A DNA stretch of 64,000 bases from Stomoxys calcitrans (GCF_963082655.1 NC_081553.1:210169696-210233695), one strand, 5' to 3'. Positions 54,001 to 63,637 are shown, counted from the stretch's first letter. Notes: generated by a model not told the origin, from the letters alone. A program made the numbers and translations.

Positions 54001-57000
54001 ACTCAAATGCCGATAAATATTAATTTAGTCAAATGTAATTTAAATTCATAGTTTGGATAAAAAAAATATTCAATGAAATTAGTTTTATTTGAGTAAGGCA
54101 TAGAGTTAATTATAATTCTATTAGAGATTATAATGTACATTTTGTCATAGTCATATGCATTTGAATGCGTCAAACTTTTCCTTCACAAGTCTTATCACCA
54201 GTAATGATGCTGGCCATTAATCATAAAGAGCTGCATTATTTTTAGAAAGTTTACCAAAAGACCAGACAAACTTAACCAGGAATAGATCACCGATTATCAA
54301 TATACCAAGAATTTTGTGATAATTGTAGGTCGGAAGAGCAAGGCCATTGACTATAACTTTTGTTCCACAAGCCGAACTCATTGTCCAATTTCTGACATAT
54401 AGTTTCCTTAGGTCATGGATACTAAAACTCTCCTTTCCTTTGGTTCAGGGTACTAAAACTATCCTTTCCTTAGGGAAAGGATGCTAAAACTATCCCTTCT
54501 TTAGGTAAATGATACTAAAACTACCCTTTAATTAGGATACTAAATCTAACCTTTCCTAAGGTAAAGAATACTAAAACTATTCTTCGTATGCAAAGAAAAC
54601 TAAAACTACCCTTTCTTCAAAATTTTACTTCATTCTAATTATCTATGACAGCAAATGTGTTCCACCAGCCGAACTCCTTCTCCAATTTCTAACATATAGT
54701 TTCCTTAGGAAAAGGATACTAAAACCATCCTTATCTTAGGTAAAAGAAAGGAATATTTCAATATATGGTATCAGATTTCTTCAAATCTTTTCTTTTTTCT
54801 AATATATTTCCTTAGATATATGATACTAAAACTTTAGTATCCTTAGGTAAAGGATATAGAGTATATAGTTTCCTTAGGTAAAGAATACTAAAACTATCAT
54901 TTCCTTAATAAAAGGATACTAAAACTATCCTTTCCTTAAGTAAAGGATACCAAAACTATCCTTTCCATAGGTAAAGGCTACTAAAATTATCCTTTCCTTA
55001 GATAAAGGATAATAAAACTATCCTTTCCGTAGGTGAAGGATACTAAAATTATCCTTTTTTAGGTAAAGGATTCCGAAAATATTCGTGCCTTCGGTAAAGG
55101 ATACTAAAATTATCCTTTTCTTTGGGAAAGGATACTAAAACTAACCATTCCTTATGTAAAGGATACTAAAACTATCATTTTCTAAGGTAAAGGACACTAA
55201 AACTACTCTTTTCTGGGTAAAGGCTACTAAAACTACTCTTTCCTTGGGGAAAGGGTAATAAAACTACCCTTTGTTTGGGGGAATGGTATTAAAACTCTTA
55301 TTTCCTTGGATAAAGGATACTTCAACTACACTTTCCTGGGGAAAGGGTACTAAAACTATAATTTCCTTAGGGAAAGGATACTTAAACTACCCTTTCATTA
55401 AGTAAAGTATACTAAAACTATCCTATCATTAAGCAAAGTATAATAAAACTATCCTTTCCACAGGTAAAGGACACTAAAATTATCCTTTCCATAGGTAAAG
55501 GATACTAAAACTATCCTTTCCATAGGTAAAGGATACTAAAACTATCCGTTCCATAGGTAAATGATACTAAAACTACTCTTTTCTTGGAGAAAGGGTACTA
55601 AAACTACTCTTTCCTTAGGAAAAGGGTACATAAACTCTCCTTTCCTTTCCTTGGGAAAAGGGTAATAAACCTACTCTTTCTTTAAGGAAATGGTATTAAA
55701 TCTATAGTTTCCTTAGGTAAAGGCTGCTAAAACTACTCTTTCATTGGGGAGAGAGTACTAAAACAACCCTTTCCTTAGGGAAAGGGTACTAAAACTACTC
55801 TTTTTTCGGGAAAAGGGTACTAAAACTTTACTTTCCTTGGGTAAAGTGTACTAAAAGTACTCTTTCTTTCGAGAAATGGTATTAACACTAACATTTCATT
55901 AGGTAAAGGATACTAAAATTACTCTTTCCTTGGGGAAAGGGTACTAAAACAACCCCTTTCTTAGGGAAAGGCTACTAAAACTACCCCTTCCTTAGGGAAA
56001 GTGTAGTAAAACTACTCCTTCCTTAGGGAAAGGCTACTAACACTACCTCTTCCTAAGGGGACAGATACTAAAACTACCCTTTTCTTAGGGGAAGGGTACT
56101 TAAACTACCCCTTCCTTAGGGAAAGGGTACTAAAACTACCAATTCCTTAGGGAAATGGTACCGAAACTTCCCCTTACTTAGAGAAAGGGTACAAAAACTA
56201 CCCCTTCCTTATGGAAAGGTTGCCAAAACTACCCCTTCCTTAAGGAAAGAGTTCTAAAACAGTCCCTTTCTTAGGGAAAGGGTACCAAAACTACCCCTTC
56301 CTTAGGGATTCTAAAACTATCCTTGCCTTAAGTAAAGGGTACTAATACTACCCTTTCGTTGGGAAATGGTACTAAAATTATCAATTCCTTGGGAAAAGGG
56401 TACTAAAGCAACACATTCCTTGGGAAAAGGTTACTAAATTTTCCCTTTCCTTGGGTAAAGGGTACTAAAACTAAACACCTTGGTATTAAAACTAATCCTT
56501 CCTTAGGGAAAACGTACCAAAATTAAACCCTTCCTTAGGTAAAAGATACTAATCTTAGGGAAAGGGATCTAAAACTACCCCTATCATAGAGAATGGGAAC
56601 TAAAACTACCCCTTTTTTAGGGAAAGGGTTTTAAAATTATGTCTTCCTTAAAACTACTCCTTCCTTGGGGAAAGGGTACTAAAACTACTTCTTCCTAAGG
56701 GAAAGGTTACTAGAACCACTCCATCGTTTTGGAAATAATAATATTAAACTACACTTTCCTTGGGGAAAAGGGTACTAAAATTACCCTTTCCTTGGGTAAT
56801 GGGTACTAAAACTACCTTTTCTTTAGGAAAAGGGCACTAAAACTACCACTTCCTAAGGGAAAGGGTACTAAAACCACTCCTTCCTTTTGGAAATGGTACT
56901 AAAACTACCACTTCCTTAGAGAAAGGGTACTAAAACTACCGTACCCTTAGGGATACTAAAACTATCCTTTCATTAGGTAATGGGTGCTAATACTACCCTT

Positions 57001-60000
57001 TTCTTGGAAAATTTTAGTAAAACTACAATTTCCTTGGGAAATTGTACTGAAACTACCCTTTCCGTAGGTAAAAGATTCTTAAACTACCCTTTCCTTGGGG
57101 AAAGAGTACTAAAACTACCCTTTTCTTAGTGAAATTGTGCTTAAACTACACTTTGCTTGGAGAGAGGGTACTAAAACTACACATTCCATGGGGAAAGGGT
57201 ACTTAAACTGCCCTTTCCTTGATCAAAGGGTACTAAAACTACACTCCTTGGGGGAAAGGGTACTAAAAAGGTTACCCTTTGCTTTGAGAAAGGGTACCGA
57301 AACTACGTTTTCCTTTGGGAAAGAGTACCAAAACTAACATTTCCTTAGGGAAAGGGAACTGAAACTATACTTTTTTAAGGAAATGGGTACTAAAAATGCC
57401 CTTTCTTTAGGGAAAGGATACTAAAACTATCTTTTTCTCAGGTAAATGATGCTTAAGGAGGACACCGTTGCGCAGAGGTTAGCATGTCCACATTTTCCTC
57501 TCCTAATGCTGGCAACATTTGTGAGGTACAATGCCATGTTAAACTCCTTTCCAATGATGTTCGCACTGCGGCACGCCGTTCGAACTCGGATATAAAAAAG
57601 GAGGCCCGTTATCATTGAGCTTAAACTTGAATCGGACTGCACTCATTGATATGTGAGAAGTTTGCCCCTGTTCCTTGGTGGAATGTTGATGGGCAAAATT
57701 TGCATTTGCAAAGGACGCTTAAGCTATTCTTTCCTTAAGCAAAGGATACTGAAACTACCCTTTCCTTGGGAAATGATACTAAAGTACCTAAAGTACTACC
57801 GCTTCCTCAGGGAAATGGTACTAAAACTACCCTTTCGTTAGGGAAAGGTTACTATAACTATCCTTTCCTTAAGGATAGGATACTAAAACTACCTTTTCTT
57901 TAGGGATAGGATACTAAAACTACCTTTCCTAAGCGAAAGTGTACTAAAATTGCCCTTTGCTTTGAATAGGATACAGAAAGGGAGGGATTCGAATCTATCG
58001 TACGTTTAGCACGCTGTTTGAATGGCTTCCATATACCACAACGTAATCAATTTAGTTTCTCACTTTTTGATCTTTATATTGTTCTATCCCATCATGACAT
58101 TAAAGCTTTTATGAGCACACTAATACAGTTTAAAAGACTAAATTGTGTTTGTATGAGTGGCAGTGTAACCCGTACGATCAACTAAGCGAAGTAGCTTTGG
58201 GGAATGGCAAAATTGTGTTGACGTTTCTTCCATTCTACGCATGAATGACACTTAACACGATTTAAATGTCATGTACGGGGCAGCATTCATATGTTCTCTT
58301 TAGTCACTTGTAAAATCTATCCTTGGTCTTTTCGTCCTTGTTGTTGTTGTAGCAGTGTGTGAACTGAGGGGGCAGCCCTTGCCGATAAAGGACTTCATCG
58401 GGTCAATCCGGTTCACACAACCGGCTCCCATGACATTGCTTTCGTCTTTGCCGTCTGTCGGCATATAGGCACAGATTAGATTGATATATGGCTTTATATT
58501 TTTTATAACGGAAATTTTTATTTTATTATTTTATTTTTTTTTTTTTTTTTTGTAGATTTGCTACCATCAAAAATGTTCCCCAAAAGGAAATCAAATCTTT
58601 GCAAACTATTGGACTCATCTACTTTATCTACTTATTTCTATATTCCGGTTTGGAATTTACTGTAACATTTTTAATGTACCATAAATTTGGTTATACTTCA
58701 ATGGATCAGGCAAAAATGTTTTTAACAACCGGTAAGTTGATCAAAGCAGCAGCAATAATAAGTAGGAAGCCCATGAATACACGTTTCTTATTCTCTAGGA
58801 ATTGTAATGACCTTACTACAGGGCTCTGTTGTGAGACGTCTTCCGGAAAAAGATATTAAGAATTATGCTGTCTTGAGTTTGTATATATTGGTTCCTGCAT
58901 TTATGTTGGTGGGCGTAGCGCATTGTTCATGTTTGCTATATATGGGCATGATTCTGTATGCCATCTGTAAGTTTATATCGTTTTATATACATACATTAGG
59001 GCGAGTTGATTTGTATGGCTGGGAAAAGGTTAGAAATCGTATGAAAAAAAGTAATCTACATTAAATTCTGAGACAATTCTCCGAAGAAACCATGGATCTA
59101 AAATGAAATCCTAGTCCGCGCCTCTCGACTACGAAAAAGCTTTTATTTCTAGCATTTTTTGTTTTTTTTTGGCAAAGGTGGGCATATACATTTTCAGGAG
59201 GCGAAACAATTAAGGGTGGTCCCTTTTGTACTAAAGGGTGATTTTTTTGAGGTTAGGATTTTCATGCATTAGTATTTGACAGATCACGTGGGATTTCAGA
59301 CATGGTGTCAAAGAGAAAGATGCTCAGTATGCTTTGACATTTCATCATGAATAGACTTACTAACGAGCAACGCTTGCAAATCATTGAATTTTATTACCAA
59401 AATCAGTGTTCGGTTCGAAATGTGTTCATTCAACGTAACGTTGCGTCCAACAGCATCTTTGAAAAAATACGGTCCAATGATTCCACCAGCGTACAAACCA
59501 CACCAAACAGTGCATTTTTCGGGATGCATGGGCAGTTCTTGAACGGCTTCTGGTTGGTCTTCACTCCAAATGCGGCAATTTTGCTTATTTACGTAGCCAT
59601 TCAACCAGAAATGAGCCTCATCGCTGAACGGTAAATGAACACATTTCGAACCGAACACTGATTTTGGTAATAAAATTCAATGATTTGCAAGCGTTGCTCG
59701 TTAGTAAGTCTATTCATGATGAAATGTCAAAGCATACTGAGCATCTTTCTCTTTGACACCATGTCTGAAATCCCACGTGATCTATCAAATACTAATGCAT
59801 GAAAATCCTAACCTCAAAAAAATCACCCTTTACAACCACAAATCATATGGTGCCATCCCTCTTCTTGCCATCAAGCTGATCAACGTTTAGCCAAAACAAA
59901 AAAATTTGTGCGCGAGTGTGTATAGGTGTGCGTACATGAGCAGAAAATATGCGAGAAAAAAATGACAACAAAGAGCATGCAAACAGAAGTCTGACATCTT

Positions 60001-60438
60001 AATACCATCAAACCTAGCCGGCTGTTAACAGCTGTTCGCATGAGACCACATTTTTAAATCCGCCTTGGGTTTCTTCGGATAAGTTTCTTAGAATTTGATG
60101 TAGTTTTTTGCTATGCGACTTAAAAGAAAAAAAAATCGATCCGCCCTAACATACATTTTCAACAAATGAAATTTTTAATAATAAATTCATTTTCTTCTTA
60201 TCAAGCAACCGCCTTTACCGTTACTTGCCTTACGACACTGGTCTCAAAATACGGCAACGATGACCAGAAGGGTTCAGTTTTGGGCATTTTCAGATCATTG
60301 GGTGCTTTAGCACGCGCTGTTGGTCCCGTGGTTGGATCAATAGCATTCTGGTGCATAGGTTCAAAAATGACCTACGTTATTGGCGGCCTTTTGTTATTGA
60401 TTCCGTCGTATGTGTTGCAAAAAACTCAACTTGCTTAA
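47569..60438 (+). CDS. rtet: MFS transporter, MFSD10/rtet type (six coding exons)
   Basis: A membrane transporter of the major facilitator superfamily related to bacterial tetracycline exporters; its animal relatives (MFSD10/TETRAN) move organic anions. The substrate here is unknown. Exons: 47569-48003, 48082-48423, 53432-53505, 58556-58731, 58799-58966 and 60206-60438, with phases 0,0,2,1,1, giving 475 residues with 12 expected membrane segments. Residues 1-44 are a hydrophilic cytosolic tail. TM1 is about 45-69 (FISLLFDLLAFTIILPLLPS). The MFS signature loop GGLSDYYGRKPV is at 129-140. The C-terminal exon has DDQKGSVLGIFRSLGALARA and VGPVVGSIAF, typical of MFSD10. Introns 2 and 3 are about 5 kb each and contain long arrays; intron 1 is 78 bp. 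ATG chosen because it opens the conserved frame after a stop-containing leader. Confidence 0.9.
48082..48423 (+). CDS. rtet: rtet coding exon 2
   Basis: 114 codons from GTCTTCCAG/ACCGG to CCAAAG/GTAAGT. TM3-TM6: FVLARFVGGLSKGNISL, VGVAFSLGFIVGPMIGALFA and LLAFGLAMGDLLVLVFCLKE. Confidence 0.92.
48424..49127 (+). other. rtet intron 2, proximal part
   Basis: AT-rich, nothing recognisable except the GTAAGT donor. Confidence 0.5.
49128..49198 (-). repeat. SINE S1 head fragment
   Basis: GGATTTAACCTAGGCATTCG and CATAGGCGGACATAGTAACC are the reverse of the S1 tRNA-like head. Confidence 0.55.
49228..49528 (-). repeat. SINE S1, minus strand, head cut at the hairpin
   Basis: ATGCAAATTTTCTCATGAAT to TATAGGCGGACATG, a near-complete S1 copy whose A-box end is replaced by the hairpin at 49529. 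It contains CACAAATGTCGTCAGTATTA and CCAGAATTCGAAC. Confidence 0.65.
49529..49559. repeat. Perfect 12-bp hairpin at the edge of a tandem array
   Basis: GTCTCCACTCAT (49529-49540), loop AAGAAGT, ATGAGTGGAGAC (49548-49559). All 12 pairs match. It separates the truncated SINE from the 12-bp array. Confidence 0.9.
49558..50240. repeat. 12-bp minisatellite in two spellings
   Basis: About 57 head-to-tail units of GGTAGGACGGAC or GATAGGACGGAC, almost all differing only at base 2 (G or A), with a handful of other substitutions. Because 12 is a multiple of 3 and the unit lacks stops, long open frames appear on both strands; they are artefacts. It lies in rtet intron 2. Confidence 0.95.
50241..51157. 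repeat. Degenerate GGAC/GGAT repeat and spacer
   Basis: 50260-50320 and 50590-50790 carry diverged GACGGAC, GGATGGAC and GACAGAT steps in the same 4-bp rhythm as the array. The rest is spacer without a recognisable feature. Confidence 0.55.
51158..51355. mobile_element. Right end of a Tc1-like element (IR/DR)
   Basis: The outer terminus GCTATTTTTTTGACCGCAGCTG is followed by TA. A related inner copy (CACTGCTATTATTTTGACTG) lies about 175 bp inside in the same orientation. Neither transposase nor left end is found, and it is a different family from 15814-17455. Confidence 0.6.
51356..51759. other. No recognisable gene
   Basis: CTCCATTTGTATATGATGTCC and ACAAGTCTTATT resemble a block near 61380-61410, suggesting a further unnamed repeat. 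Confidence 0.4.
51760..51812 (+). repeat. SINE-like S2, truncated
   Basis: CCATGGCAGCCGGTTGTGCG and TACCGGATTGACCCGATGG only; preceded by an A-rich tract. Confidence 0.5.
52160..53375. repeat. 153-bp periodic repeat, long copy
   Basis: TAGACC (or its TAAACC variant) falls at 52320, 52473, 52627, 52780, 52933 and 53065, spacings 153, 154, 153, 153 and 132. Each unit contains GATATAGCTGCCATATAGAC, TCTCGATTTAAGG, GGGCCCATAAAAGGC, GAAATTTGGGACAGTGAGTT and TTGGCCCAGA. It opens with CTGTTGAAATCACG as the 40.7-kb copy does and ends near GGCCCGGCCCAACTTAACGC. Noncoding; in rtet intron 2. Confidence 0.8.
53432..53505 (+). CDS. rtet: rtet coding exon 3 (74 bp)
   Basis: From TTTACTTTTAG/GAGAAG to TTTTTAG/GTAAGT. 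It reads EKRVKEISSSMTYAWQLINV then SSIF plus two bases, completing an Arg codon with exon 4. It joins the cytosolic loop to TM7. It is too small to stand out alone, but exact frame continuity on both sides supports it. Confidence 0.85.
53506..54403 (+). other. rtet intron 3, proximal part
   Basis: AT-rich spacer. GTTCCACAAGCCGAACTCAT with CCAATTTCTGACATATAG just before the array recurs inside it at about 54657-54700. Confidence 0.5.
54404..57975. repeat. 31-bp palindromic minisatellite, about 100 units
   Basis: The unit reads GATACTAAAACTATCC then TTTCCTTAGGTAAAG, with many variants. AAAGGATA and TATCCTTT flank CTAAAAC, and CCTTTCC pairs with GGAAAGG around TTAG, so each unit can fold in two ways. 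The left part has mainly GGATA/TATCC with GGTAAAGG; from about 55.6 kb GGGTA/TACCC with GGGAAAGG dominates. The array is interrupted by a SINE at 57450-57712. It fills most of rtet intron 3. Confidence 0.93.
57450..57712 (+). repeat. SINE S1 inserted in the 31-bp array
   Basis: GGAGGACACCGTTGCGCAGAGG to GGGCAAAATTTGCATTTGC, lacking about 85 bases including the B box. Array units resume immediately after. Flanks AAATGATGCTTAA and AAAGGACGCTTAA could be a diverged target duplication or simply array units. Confidence 0.7.
57976..58555 (+). other. rtet intron 3, distal part
   Basis: Contains an S2 SINE on the minus strand (58339-58432: TTGTTGTTGTAGCAGTGTG to CACACAACCGGCTCCCA) and a long poly-T leading to the acceptor TTTTTGTAG/ATTTGC. 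Confidence 0.55.
58556..58731 (+). CDS. rtet: rtet coding exon 4
   Basis: 176 bp: FATIKNVPQKEIKSLQTIGL, then IYFIYLFLYSGLEFTVTFLM (TM7-8) and YHKFGYTSMDQAKMFLTTG, ending AACCG/GTAAGT. Confidence 0.88.
58799..58966 (+). CDS. rtet: rtet coding exon 5
   Basis: 168 bp after TTCTCTAG: IVMTLLQGSVVRRLPEKDIK then LYILVPAFMLVGVAHCSCLL and YMGMILYAI, ending GCCATCT/GTAAGT. The intron between exons 4 and 5 is 67 bp. Confidence 0.88.
59190..60070 (+). repeat. MITE-like family A, second copy, split by a mariner derivative
   Basis: GGCGAAACAATTAAGGGTGG to the 59231 junction, then CAACCACAAATCATATGGTG to TGTTAACAGCTGTTCGC and GAGACCACATTTTTAAATCC. Removing 59234-59830 and one TA restores the arrangement of 661-905. 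Confidence 0.7.
59234..59830 (-). mobile_element. Foldback derivative of a mariner-like element
   Basis: 597 bp flanked by TA. The arms at about 59234-59431 and 59637-59830 are near-identical inverted repeats about 195 bp long and carry both the terminus (AAGGGTGATTTTTTTGAGG) and the transposase N-terminus (MNRLTNEQRLQIIEFYYQNQ). The 200-bp centre encodes, on the minus strand, the catalytic piece FSDEAHFWLNGYVNKQNCR and KCTVWCGLYAGGIIGPYFF. Most of the transposase is gone and the 3' end has been replaced by a copy of the 5' end. Confidence 0.85.
60206..60438 (+). CDS. rtet: rtet coding exon 6 and stop
   Basis: After TTCTTATCAAG/CAACC: TAFTVTCLTTLVSKYGNDDQ, then KGSVLGIFRSLGALARAVGP and TYVIGGLLLLIPSYVLQKTQ, TAA at 60436-60438. 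These are TM11-12. Confidence 0.9.
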
Positions 60439-60941
60439 TTATTTATTTATTTATTTCCCAATGTATTATTTAAATACATTTTAAAAATCATTATGTATTA
60501 TATACAAATATTTTTCATGTTGTATCATGTACTTACCACATACTCGTATATTTACAATGTCCCTTTTTTTAAAAAAAGTAGAAAATACAAAAATTATTTT
60601 TATACAGATCCAAGATTTTAAACCGTTGTAATTCTATTTAAGTTATCTGACTTTTCGATGTTGTTTTGAAAAGTGTAAGTCCAACATGAGTTTAAGGTTT
60701 GTGTTTAAAGAAGCCGTTATGCCATTAATATGCATATTTTGATCATAAATAAGACTAGAATTGCGTCTAGAAATTTGAAAAGGCAGTCGAAAGACTGTTA
60801 TGGGGGAGTTTTATCTTCTCTATATAGAAAGTATTTATATATAGAGTATTTATATATATACAAGTGAAGTCTAAAAAAGTTTTCAATTCAATTAAATAAT
60901 GATTGAAATAACTTTCCGCCTAGACCACTAACACCTTTTCC
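60439..60941 (+). other. rtet 3' UTR and spacer, with AU-rich element
   Basis: ATTTATTTATTTATTT at 60441-60456 directly follows the stop codon: overlapping ATTTA motifs, as in AU-rich mRNA-decay elements. The rest is AT-rich. No clear AATAAA is assigned. Confidence 0.45.
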
Positions 60942-61045
60942 TTTTTGTCACTCGATTCATTCGCCAATTCAATGAAATCAGCTGTTTTCGCTTTATAAAA
61001 TCAGCTGTTTTCAATGAATTGGCGAAGGAATCGAATGACAAAAAA
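60942..61045. repeat. Snap-back element of 104 bp
   Basis: TTTTTGTCACTCGATTCATT and CGCCAATTCAATGAAATCAG pair with the reverse complement of CTGTTTTCAATGAATTGGCG and AAGGAATCGAATGACAAAAA; arms of about 41 bases with few mismatches around CGCTTTATAAAA. Confidence 0.8.
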
Positions 61046-61577
61046 ATGAAAGAAAATCAATTAGAAAAAAATTTTGATTAATTACATTACTATTTTCATG
61101 AGACCACCTTTTTAAATCCGCCTTGATGCCGACTAAGGCCTAAACATGATGAGCGCGTTGAGGAGCATCACGTTGCAAAATGCAACTCTGCAAACAAATG
61201 TCAATAAATCAACTCGCAAAATTAAACAATTTTTTACGTATGGCAGTACAAACTGATGCTCGCATTCAAGCGTCAAAGTTGAAAATTGTTTAACTTTTCC
61301 GTACAGAGTTGCATTTTTGCAATGCGACGCTCATAAACAAAGCTCAACGCTCATTCTGTTTTGACCTTTAGAGCGCTCTCTATTCGTATATGACGTTCAT
61401 TGGACAAGTCTTATCATGGTTGAATTAAGAAGGTTGGCTCACTTGCCCAGATGGTAGATTTTTTCCAATTCTAGAGTTGTATCCAAATTCCACTAAAACG
61501 TCAAACTCTTTCAATGAGTGCAACCAATAAACAAAAATAAAAAGCGTACTTATTAAAAATAAAACTAGTTTTTTAAT
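61046..61577. other. No recognisable gene
   Basis: Contains a small piece of family A (CATGAGACCACCTTTTTAAA at 61098) and an unnamed block shared with 11870-11925 (TCCACTAAAACGTCAAACTC against CCCCACTAGAACGTCAAATG). Confidence 0.45.
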
Positions 61578-61580
61578 TAT

Positions 61581-61817
61581 TTGAAAAAGAAAAAAAGGCG
61601 GAAATGTAGAATTTGTCTAAAATTGGATGGTCCATTCTTCTCCAGAAGAGAGAAGGGAGACAAAGGAAATTTTGGACTGAAATGTGCCAAATGCATTTCT
61701 AAAAACACTGAACACTTCTTGCCCTCGGATATCATAAAGGGCTGCAAAAGAGACAAGCTGATGGCAAATGCAGTGCCCTCTATTATGATTAACTGTTCAA
61801 AATTCTCAATGGAATAA
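61581..61817 (+). pseudogene. THAP-like zinc-finger fragment
   Basis: An open frame reads CRICLKLDGPFFSRREKGDK and later SKNTEHFLPSDIIKGCKR, then KLMANAVPSIMI. C-x2-C at the start and the E-H-F-L-P-S-D...A-V-P-S-I end match the THAP DNA-binding pattern, but the central W-P region is absent and there is no ATG at the start. It could be a cassette from a P-like transposon, a fossil THAP gene, or one exon of an unseen gene. Confidence 0.4.
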
Positions 61818-62086
61818 GTGGTACAGGTTCACATATATTTCAGTTCGAAATTTCACTTCACCTGCTCGTGCGTTTGATGTAAATTTGAAGTAGTAAGTTT
61901 CTTTTTAGTAAGTTTTTGCTTTTAGTACTTTTCTCCAAAGTGGTCAAAATAATTTAAACTGTTTGAAACAAATAAATTAGGGTATATATTGTCTAGAGCC
62001 GTGTTCAATTATATAGAGGATCTTGAGGTTATAAAGTCGCAAAACGTGCTTTGCAACAAGGAAAATTTACTTTAAATTTTAAACCC

Positions 62087-62189
62087 CGTTTACACTGCTC
62101 TTTAAATCCGACTCAATCATCTGTTTACCCTTTATAAAATCAGCTGACGAGAGCCTTAAATCCGAATTTAACGAGCAGTGTAAATGCGG
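62087..62189. repeat. Snap-back element, 103 bp
   Basis: TTTACACTGCTC at the left and GAGCAGTGTAAA at the right; the middle matches 2101-2212 in the opposite orientation (TTTATAAAATCAGCTGACGA, GAGAGCCTTAAATCCGAAT). Confidence 0.75.
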
Positions 62190-63637
62190 AGTTGACACAT
62201 AAACTTTGCATGGATTCATACATTGATTTTATTTTATATTTTATTTTACTTGTGTTCTATTTCTTTAATTTATTCGGCACATACCTTCTTATTTAACATC
62301 TATTAGGTAATCAATACACATTTCTGTTTAAACGATTGACACCAATTGCATACAATAAATGAACTATAGATATACCAAACGACTTTTTAAAGAGCCACCA
62401 AGTGCAAAGGTTAGAAATAAATAAAAGAGGCTAGGTTATCTATACTTATTTATCGTCAGCGACGCCAATCAAAGAACAAATCAAAATGAGTGATGTTAAA
62501 CCATGACTTATGGTAGGTTGTACAGTGACGAGTACGCATTTATTTTCAGACAACATGATGTGCTGTGTAAACGCAGCGTAAAGGCTAATAACACACGTCG
62601 ATTTTTTTGCATTAAAAGTCGATTTATCGATTAGTTGAAATTCGATTTATAGATCCCTGTGAACTCGTCGTCGTTTTTCTGGTGTCTCGTCGTCGCGAAA
62701 AGTCAAGTCGCAAAAAGGTGATTAATTCTTTAAAAAAAAACCATAAAGCCCTGAAGAATGGGCCATAGTTATTTAATTTTCAATTAAAAGAACCCTGTTA
62801 GCTATAATTCCTGTACTTTTGGTTAAAAACAACTCATACAAATTGAGAGAAGTGTAATCAGGTGGTGAAAAATAAGAAAAAACAAAGACGTCCATTTTTT
62901 GCAAAAGAAAGTGATTACAAAGGAGAAAAGCAACCGCCCCGTCATTCTGTTCACATATTAGTCCACAGTGGTTTGGTTTTTTTTATAACAAAAAGAAATT
63001 AACATAGAAAATTTTTCTCTCTTCTCTTTCGATTCTTTTACGAATTTGATTGTGATGATGATGGTTGTCGTTTATGTTAATCATTGACTTCATCGTTCGC
63101 TCGCCCATTGTCGTTCGTTGTACGGTGTTACTGTTAATTTTTTTTTAATTTGGGGCTGCTGCACTTGTAATTTTTGTACAGAAAAAAAACTACGCTATAC
63201 AAATCCCAATCCATAACCAACAAACATCGTAGTCGTTGGCTTCACTTCTGTGTGTATTTCCCTTTGTTGGGCTGCTACACAATAAAAAAAAAAGAAGAAA
63301 AAAAAATGATGTCGATGATGATGGTGTTGGTGTGCGAGTTGTGATTTGGATTTCTGGTTTTTCGGTCGGTCACTTCAATACAAATAATAAATTGCATTTG
63401 AAGAGTCGTTTAGTTTTTATTGTTTAGAAAAGTAGTGGGCTAAAACAGAGACTATTGAAGAAGACAAACTAATAATAAACTAAATATAATTAAATAGATC
63501 CTACAAGAGCAGAAAAGAAGCAGTTAAAAGAAATATCCCAATTACACATATAAGGATTGACCACATATAAGAAACATCGGGATTTCAACGCTCACTCGCC
63601 AGAAGTAGTAGAGAAAGCAACAACAACACACATCAAA
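62190..63637 (+). other. Upstream region and 5' UTR of Rab11
   Basis: No coding sequence. TTCATCGTTCGCTCGCCC and CATTGTCGTTCGTTGTACGG near 63090-63125 are GC-richer, promoter-like sequences. From about 63430 the sequence leads uninterrupted to the start codon (CACACATCAAAATGGG). Confidence 0.45.

Noticed and set aside
54404..57975. Possible CRISPR-like array
   Set aside because: Units are contiguous with no unique spacers, repeats are variable, there are no cas genes, and the window is animal nuclear DNA.
59347..59634. 95-codon plus-strand frame in the foldback mariner
   Set aside because: The first 27 residues are transposase N-terminus, but the rest is the antisense of the catalytic piece, so it is a chimeric shadow.
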